A stretch of DNA of 55,872 bases. Source: Streptomyces sp. A1277 (GTDB taxonomy: Bacteria > Actinomycetota > Actinomycetes > Streptomycetales > Streptomycetaceae). The stretch is from positions 1 to 55,872 of the forward strand of contig NZ_SSBI01000055.1 of the NCBI RefSeq assembly GCF_004795015.1. The letters are read 5' to 3'. Shown in pieces: positions 32,538 through 38,961 of this stretch (the stretch's first letter is position 1; the number at the start of each line of letters is the position of its first letter). The notes under the pieces are model-generated. The model was not told where the DNA came from. It saw only the letters and a program-made list of their open reading frames with translations, and searched no databases. The position numbers and the translations under genes are program-made.

Positions 32538-32855
32538 CTACACCCAGCCGCCCTGGTCAACCCAGTGGAGAGCCCTTGTCGTCTCGCGAGGTGTCAGCCC
32601 CAGGACGTGGCTCGTACGGCGCTGTACGCGGATGATCGGGATCGTGTCGCGGGGGCCGGGCAAGATGCGGAGGTCGACGGGTTCCGGCACGAATCCGGTG
32701 GCGGGGCCGTACCGGAGCACTTCGAACCGGAAGCCGTGCGCTACGAGTGCCTTCACGGAAGTGGCTCGGGGTGATGTACGCAAGGTCGACCGTCCGATCG
32801 AGGCGTGGCCTTCAACAGGCTTGAACTCGGGGGGCGTTGACGCATCGCTCAGCAC
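32538..32855 (-). pseudogene. Hypothetical protein of the island, copy B, C-terminally truncated
   Basis: About 105 codons from GTG 32855, matching copy A (26616-27140) with few substitutions from RSTLRTSPRATSV to WVDQGGWV, where it breaks off at the joint near 32532. About half of the copy A protein is missing. The preserved frame suggests it was recently functional; now it is probably a fragment. Confidence 0.5.
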
Positions 32856-32891
32856 GGTCGAGCGATGCGCTCGGCCGCGGCGGCGACGTAC

Positions 32892-32909
32892 GGTGACGGT
32901 AGTGTCACC
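32892..32909. promoter_or_regulatory. Inverted repeat GGTGAC-N6-GTCACC (site 3 of 3)
   Basis: Same arms as sites 1 and 2, spacer GGTAGT, upstream of copy B of the hypothetical ORF. Identity to site 1 extends to the GCGGCGCAAC at 32917-32926 and then stops. Confidence 0.55.
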
Positions 32910-32960
32910 GGTCCGTGCGGCGCAACCATGCCCCGGGGCATGTATGTTCTCGAAACGTGC

Positions 32961-32991
32961 GTGAGCCCCCCGCCGTCGGGCGGGGGCTCAC
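32961..32991. terminator. Terminator hairpin downstream of DUF397 gene 2
   Basis: GTGAGCCCCC (32961-32970) pairs with GGGGGCTCAC (32982-32991), extended by CGCC/GGCG-type pairs near the loop. It ends 23 bases beyond the DUF397 stop. Its sequence is unrelated to the module 1 terminator. A separate 16-base palindrome (CATGCCCCGGGGCATG) precedes it at about 32927-32942. Confidence 0.75.
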
Positions 32992-33014
32992 GTGGATGCT
33001 GCGGCTGGAGGCCC

Positions 33015-33230
33015 TTACTGGGCGAAGTGGTCGAACTCGCCCGCCTTGACGCCTTCGATGAACGCGGCGAACTTGGCCCGGCTCGTGGTGGTCACCGCAT
33101 CGGGATCGTCGCTCTCGCGCATCAGGATCTGCCCGGCTTGCTGGGCCACCTCGACGCACTGCTCCCCGCCGCCCCCGGAGAAGGACGACTTCTGCCACTC
33201 GATCTCTGTGTTCATGCTGCGGATTATCAC
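33015..33230 (-). CDS. DUF397 small acidic protein, module 2
   Basis: 71 aa if started at GTG 33230, whose GTGA overlaps the HTH stop exactly as in module 1 (which is also 71 aa); ATG 33215 is the alternative (66 aa). DUF397 signature EIEWQKSSFSGGGGEQCVEVA and RESDDPDAVTTTSRAKFAAFIEGVKAGEFDHF. Encoded with the WhiJ-like regulator at 33227. It is diverged from the module 1 protein, mainly in the first half. Confidence 0.88.
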   Translation of the reverse strand: MIIRSMNTEIEWQKSSFSGGGGEQCVEVAQQAGQILMRESDDPDAVTTTSRAKFAAFIEGVKAGEFDHFAQ

Positions 33231-34081
33231 AGGTCCCTTGCGATGTGGTGAATGAAGCTGCGTGACTCCTCGGGTGTCAGGCATGCCTGCCGGGCGATGT
33301 CGAGCTGCATCCGATACCGGTGGAGATCGGCGGCGGCATCCAGCTGTACGCCCCCGAACGGTGCGTCGATGTGCACGGTGTCGAGCTGGGGCACGACTCC
33401 GCCCGCGTACAGCACGGTCTGCGTGACCTCGATGAACTGTTCGCTCGCGAAGGCGATCACCCGTACCGTCACATTCGGCCGGTCCGTTGCCTCCAGCAGG
33501 TGTTCGAGCTGATCGCGGGCAACCTTGCGGCCGCCGACCCGCATGCGCAGGCTCGCCTCGTGCACGATCGCCTCGAACGCGGGCGGCTTGTCGCGGTCAA
33601 GCACCGACTGCCTGCGCATGCGGTGTTCGACCCGCGCCTCCACCTCGTCCTCGGGCAGCGCGGGGAGTACTCCCTCGAACAGGGCTCGGGCGTACTCCGG
33701 AGTCTGGAGCAGTCCGGGCAGCGTCATGGACTGGAGGCACCGCATGTGGCTCGCGTGGTGTTCGAGTTCCGCGATGTTCAGGAAGCCGGGAGCGAGTGTG
33801 CCCCGGTACTCGTCCCACCAGAACTGGCCCCGGTGCTCGCGGGATATCACGCACAACGCCTCGATCAGCGCTTCGTCGTCGCACGCGTAGAAGCTCGCCA
33901 GCCGGCGAATCCGTTCTTCGCCGATACCACTGCGACCGGCCTCGATGTGACTGATCCTGGCCTGGTCGGTGGAGATGAGCCCGGCTGCTTCGCGGGCGGT
34001 TCTGCCCGCGCGTTCGCGGAGTTTGCGCAACTCGCTGCCCAAGCGGGCCTGGCGTGCGGTCGGGTTGTCCCTTGGTGGCAT
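33227..34081 (-). CDS. WhiJ-like helix-turn-helix regulator with DUF5753, module 2
   Basis: 284 aa from ATG 34081 (GGAG upstream within AGGAGAAGGTGAC). HTH: LGSELRKLRERAGRTAREAAGLISTDQARISHIEAGRSGIG; DUF5753: WWDEYRGTLAPGFLNIAELEHHASHMRCLQSMTLPGLLQTPEYARALFE... VLYAGGVVPQLDTVHIDAPFGG. Same family and arrangement as the module 1 protein, but only roughly half the residues match, with differences in the HTH recognition region. The divergent ATPase gene is nearly identical between modules, so this gene pair seems to have been exchanged independently. Confidence 0.92.
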   Translation of the reverse strand: MPPRDNPTARQARLGSELRKLRERAGRTAREAAGLISTDQARISHIEAGRSGIGEERIRRLASFYACDDEALIEALCVISREHRGQFWWDEYRGTLAPGFLNIAELEHHASHMRCLQSMTLPGLLQTPEYARALFEGVLPALPEDEVEARVEHRMRRQSVLDRDKPPAFEAIVHEASLRMRVGGRKVARDQLEHLLEATDRPNVTVRVIAFASEQFIEVTQTVLYAGGVVPQLDTVHIDAPFGGVQLDAAADLHRYRMQLDIARQACLTPEESRSFIHHIARDL

Positions 34082-34172
34082 GTCACCTTCTCCTGTCGCG
34101 TATGCAGTCTCGCAGGGCCTCTCGGGGGTGTGCGACGGGCTCACCCCTGCGTGTGAATCGCCGGGGTCATCC

Positions 34173-34202
34173 TTGTACCGGTGCATACATGTCCCCTACG
34201 TT
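34173..34202 (+). promoter_or_regulatory. Promoter of ATPase gene 2
   Basis: TTGTAC (34173-34178), 18 bases, TACGTT (34197-34202) occupies the same position and spacing as the module 1 promoter, but with different flanking sequence. The TGTTACGGC repeat of module 1 is absent. Confidence 0.4.
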
Positions 34203-34346
34203 CATCCCTGCTGGCCGGCAACGGCTCGGTGTCCCGAAGTGCAGCCCTCCACAGGCGAGTTCACCTTGCCCGGGACCGGCCGATGCCACGGCTCACCGGA
34301 ACAGGCCGGCGTACCCGGAGACCCGCTCACGTAGGGAGACCGCGTC

Positions 34347-34820
34347 ATGACCTCCGTATCCGTTCCGTCCCCGCCCGTCCCGTACCTCCCCCAGCGCGGC
34401 GAGCGCTACCGGCTCGTCGCACCGAACAGCCCCACGGCGCCCCGTGTCGCGCGGGACTTCGTGGGGACGCTGCTGCGGACTACCGAGCACCCCGGGCTGG
34501 TCGACGACGCCCGGTTGTGCGTGAGCGAGGTGGTGTCCAATGCGCACTGCCATACGGAGTCGGCGCGCATCCGGGTCGACGTGACGGTGAACCGGCGCCA
34601 GGTGATGGTCTACGTGACCGACGACGAGCCGAACCGGCTGCCGAAGCCGGGGACCGCGCCGGATGCGGAGAGAGGACGCGGGCTCCTCATCGTGGAGAGC
34701 CTGACCGATCGTTGGGGGACCACGACGCGCGGCGGGCGGGCAGGGCGCGCCAAGACGGTCTGGTTCGTCCTGGTCGAACCGGGGCCGTGTGCCGGAGGCG
34801 CACCACGTACGACGGGATGA
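34347..34820 (+). CDS. SpoIIAB/RsbW-like ATP-binding protein, module 2
   Basis: 157 aa, nearly the same as the protein at 28688 (two differences seen: residue 5 Ser versus Thr, and Thr versus Met three residues from the end). Same GHKL ATPase boxes. The duplicated DNA begins about 68 bases before the start codon and ends just after the stop. Two such identical ATPases would serve two different HTH/DUF397 pairs, so cross-talk is possible. Confidence 0.9.
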   Translation: MTSVSVPSPPVPYLPQRGERYRLVAPNSPTAPRVARDFVGTLLRTTEHPGLVDDARLCVSEVVSNAHCHTESARIRVDVTVNRRQVMVYVTDDEPNRLPKPGTAPDAERGRGLLIVESLTDRWGTTTRGGRAGRAKTVWFVLVEPGPCAGGAPRTTG

Positions 34821-34839
34821 GCGCCTGGGTCGTCAGATG

Positions 34840-34913
34840 CGCGGCATGGCCGTTCAGGCCGTCGCCTACCGTGTCACGCCGGGTGCACGGACAGCGCCAA
34901 CAGCGGGAAGTAA
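34840..34913 (+). pseudogene. Remnant of the GRDP-like gene
   Basis: CAGGCCGTCGCCTAC here matches 31180-31194 inside the GRDP-like gene, and GTGTCACGCCGGGTGCACGG joins at once to the end of that gene (31464 onward), down to the same stop region (TAA 34911-34913). About 270 bases of the middle are missing and the beginning is lost. Confidence 0.75.
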
Positions 34914-34962
34914 CACCGCACGGACTGTGGCAACTCCCCTCGGAGACGAGAGGAGTTGCACC

Positions 34963-35343
34963 ATGAGGAAAGGTTCTGCATGGAGGTCGTCTCACACGGC
35001 AGAGGTGACCGACTACCTGACGCACACCGAGGGCTCCTTCGATGTGGTCCTGTCCATCTTCGGGCCCGTCTGGTTCACGGACCCCGAACAGCTTCTTCCT
35101 CTGATCCGCAGGAGGCTTTCCCCTGGTGGCGTACTGGCCGTCTCCCACAGGCCCCCAACGGCCGGCACTCAGCCTGCCGGCGCTCTGAGAGGGGCCAGGG
35201 CAGTAACAAGGTGGGACTACAGCCCGGAGGAATGGTCGAGGCTTCTGGCCTCTTCCGGGTACTCGAACCCCAAAGCCGAGGTCATCCCTCCCCCTGAAGG
35301 ACACGACGTAGGAACCCTGCTGATGAGGGCCTACGCCTATTGA
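34963..35343 (+). pseudogene. Truncated methyltransferase, copy 2
   Basis: The original start (ATG 34980, MEVV) is followed by an internal deletion that removes about 285 bases, including the SAM-binding motif, and shifts the frame. The C-terminal half (HTAEVTDYL... to GTLLMRAYAY) remains intact in a frame that can be entered from ATG 34963, which happens to have GAGGAG seven bases upstream. A 126-residue product could be made, but without SAM motif I it would not be an active methyltransferase. Confidence 0.8.
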
Positions 35344-35369
35344 TCAGAGCCTCATGAGTCTCTGATCAA
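35340..35369. terminator. Terminator hairpin after methyltransferase remnant
   Basis: TTGATCAGAG (35340-35349) pairs perfectly with CTCTGATCAA (35360-35369). The matching place in copy 1 (32214-32243) holds a weaker form with mismatches. Confidence 0.7.
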
Positions 35370-35664
35370 TGGGAGTGCCTTCACGGGAGCGGGTCGGGAC
35401 GAGCGACTGGGGTCGGCGCTCAGTAAGTGGTACGGGCGGGCGCTGTTCGCCCCGCTTCACAAGCGCATGCGGCCGGTGTCCGGCAGGTTCGCGATGTCCG
35501 TGGCGACCGGCGGGGTGGTGGCGCCTTTCCGTGACTCCGCTGGAAGCGGGCCAGGGGCGGGTGCTGCGGGAAACGCCGAAGGGCCGCCGCTCCCGAGCGG
35601 GGGAACGACGGCCCTTCGAAGTGCGCCGAGGCGCTTGTGAATCCGTGAACGTAGCCTAAGCGGC
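35344..35664. other. Right end of the island, no gene seen
   Basis: This 321-base stretch carries the hairpin at 35340-35369, a short piece still similar to 32244-32280 (GAGTGCCTTCACGGGAG), then unique GC-rich sequence and the terminator of the NlpC/P60 gene at 35577-35618. Open frames here overlap these elements and lack ribosome sites. No att-like direct repeat was found with the left edge. Confidence 0.6.
35577..35618. terminator. Terminator of the NlpC/P60 gene
   Basis: CGAAGGGCCG at the left and CGGCCCTTCG at the right close a hairpin with an imperfect GC-rich inner part. It lies 47 bases beyond the stop of the minus-strand hydrolase gene. Confidence 0.75.
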
Positions 35665-36507
35665 TCAGAGGACGCGGACCGCGCCGGTCGGCATGTCGTA
35701 GCTCAGCGGGCGCTGCACCACACCGGTGGAGGAGTTCTGCGCACCGACGAACTGGCCGCCGCCCACGTAGATCCCGACGTGGTACGCGCTGCCCGCGCTG
35801 CCCCAGTACAGGATGTCGCCCGGCTGGAGGTTGCTCAGCGAGACCTGGGTGCCGGCGGTCGACTGGCTCTGCGAGACGCGCGGCAGGTCGATGCCCACCG
35901 TGCGGAAGGCGGCCTGGACCAGGCCGGAGCAGTCCCACGAGTTGGGGCCGGTGCCGCCGGGCACGTACGCGTCGCCGACCTGCGCCTGTGCGAACGCGAC
36001 GATGGAGGCCGCGGAGCCGGTGGCGTGGGTGGAGTACGACGTCGTGGTGGCCGCCGTGGTGGAGCCGGACGACGAGGTGCCGGTGGTGGTGGTCTGCAGG
36101 GTGGTGCGCGCGGCGGCGCGGGAGGCGCGCTCGGCGGCCTCCGCCTTGGCCTTGGCGGCGGCGGCTTCGGCCTTCTTCTTGGCCTCGGCCTTGCGGACGG
36201 CCTCGGCCTTGGCCTTCTTGGCGTCCTTGGCGGCGCTGGTGGCCGCCGCGTCCTCGTGGGCCTGCGTCTCCAGGTCCAGGGCGACCTGCTGCGTGGCCGC
36301 GGCGGAGGCCGCGACGGTGGTGGAGAGGCCCGCCGTGATGGTGGGCATCTCGATCGTCTGGGTCACCGGCTCGGCCTGGGCCGGACCGGCGGCACCCGCG
36401 ACCGCGATGGTGCTGAGGACGCCACCGGCAACTCCGGCCCGCAGCGCCGTCTTCGAGGCGTTTCGGCGGGGCTTCCGGTGGCTGGGTATGAGAGCGGTGT
36501 GGGACAT
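35665..36507 (-). CDS. Secreted NlpC/P60 peptidoglycan endopeptidase
   Basis: 280 aa. Signal peptide (residues about 1-45, ending GPAQA), an Ala/Lys/Glu-rich coiled coil (about 75-135: AKDAKKAKAEAVRKAEAKKKAEAAAAK...), a Ser/Thr linker and the C-terminal NlpC/P60 domain. The catalytic Cys is in SWDCSGLVQAAF, the His in AYHVGIYVGGG. It cuts peptide bonds of peptidoglycan outside the cell. No good ribosome site is close to ATG 36507 (a GGGAG is about 20 bases away). Long 5' intergenic region. It stands next to nuo by position only, since it is divergent from nuoA. Confidence 0.9.
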   Translation of the reverse strand: MSHTALIPSHRKPRRNASKTALRAGVAGGVLSTIAVAGAAGPAQAEPVTQTIEMPTITAGLSTTVAASAAATQQVALDLETQAHEDAAATSAAKDAKKAKAEAVRKAEAKKKAEAAAAKAKAEAAERASRAAARTTLQTTTTGTSSSGSTTAATTTSYSTHATGSAASIVAFAQAQVGDAYVPGGTGPNSWDCSGLVQAAFRTVGIDLPRVSQSQSTAGTQVSLSNLQPGDILYWGSAGSAYHVGIYVGGGQFVGAQNSSTGVVQRPLSYDMPTGAVRVL

Positions 36508-37178
36508 GGGTACTAGCGCTATCAGGGCTCCCGGGATCCATCAAGAAACGTGTGTTGCGACACAGTTACGTTCGGAATCTGTGAATCCGCTTTCTGACGG
36601 CCTTTATTGACGCCGTAACGGGCAAAACGGGCACTCGCGATCATGGCTGTGATCACGGGTTTTCTGCAATACGCCCGAATTGCCCGTCACTTACCATCCG
36701 CCAACAAGGTTGGCCAAGCCCGCTTGTCCAGCGGCCGCTGGGGAGTGACGCAGGTCACGGCATGGTCTCGTCGTGACGGGCAGACGAGCGCTCCGCGCGA
36801 CCGGAGGGGCGCGGCCGCCGGGTCGGGTGCCGGGGCGGGCGCCGAACTCGGGGCGCGAAGGGGTCGATTCGCGCGAAAAGGTGCGTATGCCGGAGTGCGT
36901 CCACTTCGTTCCACGTGAACCCTCGCGCGAGTGACCCCCTCGGTCCCCGGCCGGTCGCAGAGTGGGGCAGATCCCTTTATCACCCCATCGCGTCCACCGC
37001 CAATTTTGCGCACAGCGCCGCGGCTTGATAGAGCGACACCCCTTTGACCAGCGGCAACGGCAGCAGATGTCACGTCTCGTGATCACTCGGCCGCTTCGTG
37101 TACGAAGATCACCGCTCATCCGACTTCATGATCGTTCGTCAGGTGGTGGAGATCACAAAGACGTTGTCGTACCCCGTG

Positions 37179-37208
37179 TCGCAGATCACAGGACGGCGGG
37201 CATAGGAT
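37179..37208 (+). promoter_or_regulatory. Candidate nuoA promoter
   Basis: GTCGCA (37179-37184), 18 bases, TAGGAT (37203-37208). The start of transcription would be near 37215, directly before the Rex-like site and about 107 bases before nuoA. Confidence 0.5.
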
Positions 37209-37223
37209 GCGGGGCAGTCGGGC

Positions 37224-37241
37224 TTGTGAACTGCCTCACAT
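37224..37241. promoter_or_regulatory. Rex redox repressor operator upstream of nuoA
   Basis: TTGTGAACTGCCTCACAT matches the actinobacterial Rex operator (TTGTGAACNNNTTCACAA-like, 18 bp) with a perfect left half. Rex senses the NADH/NAD+ ratio and is known to control the nuo operon in S. coelicolor. It overlaps the probable start of transcription. Confidence 0.75.
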
Positions 37242-37321
37242 GTGCACGATCTTGATGAGGTGGCGAGCCAGGTCGCCCGATGCGGTCCAACGGTCAAGGA
37301 CGACTGGAAGGAGCGAGGAGC

Positions 37322-37681
37322 GTGAATGCCTACGCGCCCATCCTCGTGCTCGGCGCCCTCGGGGCAGGGTTTGCGATCTTCTCCGTGGTCATGGCCACGC
37401 TTATCGGCCCCAAGCGGTACAACCGGGCAAAGCTCGAAGCGTACGAGTGCGGTATCGAACCGACACCCACTCCGGCCGGAGGCGGCCGCTTCCCCATCAA
37501 GTACTACCTGACGGCGATGCTCTTCATCGTCTTCGACATCGAGATCGTCTTCCTCTATCCCTGGGCGGTCACCTTCGACGCCCTGGGGATCTTCGGGCTC
37601 GTGGAGATGCTGCTCTTCGTGCTCACCGTCTTCGTCGCCTACGCGTATGTGTGGCGTCGCGGCGGCCTGGAATGGGACTGA
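37322..37681 (+). CDS. nuoA: NADH-quinone oxidoreductase subunit A
   Basis: 119 aa from GTG 37322 (GGAGCGAGGAGC upstream). Small membrane subunit with three helices and the conserved loop YECGIEPTPTPAGGGRFPIKYYLTAMLFIVFDIEIVFLYPWA, which holds the Cys of the quinone-site loop. Part of the membrane arm next to NuoH and NuoJ. First gene of the nuo operon, behind the Rex site. The nuoB start follows 18 bases after its stop. Confidence 0.96.
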   Translation: MNAYAPILVLGALGAGFAIFSVVMATLIGPKRYNRAKLEAYECGIEPTPTPAGGGRFPIKYYLTAMLFIVFDIEIVFLYPWAVTFDALGIFGLVEMLLFVLTVFVAYAYVWRRGGLEWD

Positions 37682-37699
37682 GGGGCTGAGGGGCACACC

Positions 37700-38254
37700 A
37701 TGGGACTCGAAGAGAAGCTGCCGAGCGGCTTCGTTCTGACCACCGTCGAGCAGGCGGCCGGCTGGGTGCGGAAGTCCTCCGTCTTCCCGGCGACCTTCGG
37801 CCTCGCCTGCTGCGCCATCGAGATGATGACCACCGGGGCGGGCCGCTACGACCTGGCCCGGTTCGGCATGGAGGTCTTCCGCGGCTCGCCGCGGCAGGCG
37901 GACCTGATGATCGTGGCCGGGCGGGTGAGCCAGAAGATGGCGCCCGTCCTGCGGCAGGTCTACGACCAGATGCCGAACCCCAAGTGGGTCATCTCCATGG
38001 GCGTCTGCGCGTCATCGGGCGGAATGTTCAACAATTACGCCATTGTTCAGGGTGTTGATCATATTGTCCCGGTTGATATTTATTTGCCGGGCTGCCCGCC
38101 GCGGCCCGAGATGCTGATGGACGCGATCCTCAAGCTGCACCAGAAGATCCAGGGCTCCAAGCTCGGGGTCAACGCGCAGGAGGCCGCCCGCGAGGCGGAG
38201 GAAGCGGCCCTGAGCGCACTGCCCCTGATCGAGATGAAGGGGCTGCTGCGATGA
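37700..38254 (+). CDS. nuoB: NADH-quinone oxidoreductase subunit B (cluster N2)
   Basis: 184 aa, ribosome site GAGGGG. The four ligands of the last iron-sulphur cluster N2 are Cys37, Cys38, Cys103 and Cys132 (GLACCAIEMM, MGVCASSGG, LPGCPPRPE). It passes electrons to menaquinone at the junction with NuoD and NuoH. Odd feature: codons 112-129 (38033-38086) use T-ending codons in 12 of 18 cases (att, gtt, gat, cat, tat), in sharp contrast to the rest of the gene, although the protein sequence there is fully conserved. The stop overlaps the nuoC start (ATGA). Confidence 0.96.
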   Translation: MGLEEKLPSGFVLTTVEQAAGWVRKSSVFPATFGLACCAIEMMTTGAGRYDLARFGMEVFRGSPRQADLMIVAGRVSQKMAPVLRQVYDQMPNPKWVISMGVCASSGGMFNNYAIVQGVDHIVPVDIYLPGCPPRPEMLMDAILKLHQKIQGSKLGVNAQEAAREAEEAALSALPLIEMKGLLR

Positions 38255-38961
38255 GCGACGAGCACAACGGCTCCGCCGTCCCCGCCCCGCGCGACGAGCA
38301 CGGCGAGGTCATCGGCGTACGCAGGGGCATGTTCGGCGCCAACAACGGCGGCGACACCTCCGGCTACGGCGGGCTCATCCGCACCGTCGCCCTGCCCGGC
38401 GCCTCCTCGCGCCCCTACGGCGGCTGGTTCGACGAGGTCGCCGACGAGCTCGAAGGCGCCCTGGAGGAACAGGGCCTCGTCCCCGAGAACGCCATCGAGA
38501 AGACCGTCGTGGACCGCGGCGAACTCACCTTCCACATCGCCCGCGAGCACCTGGTCACCGTCGCCGGGACCCTGCGCGACGACCCGGCCCTGCGCTTCGA
38601 GCTCTGTACGGGGGTGAGCGGCGTCCACTTCCCCGGCGACAAGGGCCGCGAGCTGCACGCCGTCTACCACCTGCGCTCGCTCACCCACGGCCGGCTCATC
38701 CGGCTGGAGGTCTCCACGCCGGACGACGACCGCCACCTGCCGTCCCTGGTCCCGGTCTACCCGACCAACGACTGGCACGAGCGCGAGGCGTACGACTTCT
38801 TCGGGCTCGTCTTCGACGGGCACCCCGCCCTCACCCGGATCATGATGCCGGACGACTGGCAGGGCTTCCCGCAGCGCAAGGACTACCCGCTCGGCGGCAT
38901 CGCCGTCGAGTACAAGGGCGCCCAGATCCCGGCTCCGGACCAGCGGAGGTCGTACTCCTGA
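38251..38961 (+). CDS. nuoC: NADH-quinone oxidoreductase subunit C
   Basis: 236 aa, start overlapping nuoB (ATGA). The 30-kDa subunit pattern is seen in LHAVYHLRSLTHGRLIRLEV, PSLVPVYPTNDWHEREAYDFFGLVFDGHPALTRIMMPDDWQGFPQRKDYPLGG. It is a peripheral arm subunit that supports NuoD. The first 60 residues (with GVRRGMFGANNGGDTSGYGGLIR) are an actinobacterial extension. Stop overlaps the nuoD start by one base. Confidence 0.96.
   Translation: MSDEHNGSAVPAPRDEHGEVIGVRRGMFGANNGGDTSGYGGLIRTVALPGASSRPYGGWFDEVADELEGALEEQGLVPENAIEKTVVDRGELTFHIAREHLVTVAGTLRDDPALRFELCTGVSGVHFPGDKGRELHAVYHLRSLTHGRLIRLEVSTPDDDRHLPSLVPVYPTNDWHEREAYDFFGLVFDGHPALTRIMMPDDWQGFPQRKDYPLGGIAVEYKGAQIPAPDQRRSYS

Larger units (their letters stand above)
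36508..37321. other. Large intergenic region between the hydrolase and nuoA
   Basis: 814 bases without a convincing gene: open frames on both strands lack ribosome sites and typical codon bias. The left 150 bases are relatively AT-rich and should hold the promoter of the NlpC/P60 gene. I looked for a ydaO-type c-di-AMP riboswitch there, since such genes often have one, and did not find its conserved segments. The right end contains the nuo promoter (TAGGAT -10 at 37203) and the Rex site. Confidence 0.7.

Noticed and set aside
26700..35570. Integrative element with att sites
   Set aside because: No integrase, recombinase, transposase or tRNA gene was found, and the only shared sequence between the two edges is about 9 bases, which is not meaningful.
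35369..35659. Small open frame at the right end of the island
   Set aside because: It runs through the NlpC/P60 terminator, starts inside a hairpin region and shows no protein-like features.
36508..36800. Possible ydaO-type c-di-AMP riboswitch before the NlpC/P60 gene
   Set aside because: The gene type often has one, but the conserved sequence blocks of that riboswitch could not be found on the minus strand here.
38012..38095. Insertion or recent foreign gene fragment inside nuoB
   Set aside because: The amino-acid sequence is unbroken and conserved across the patch, so it is a synonymous change in codon use and not an insertion.
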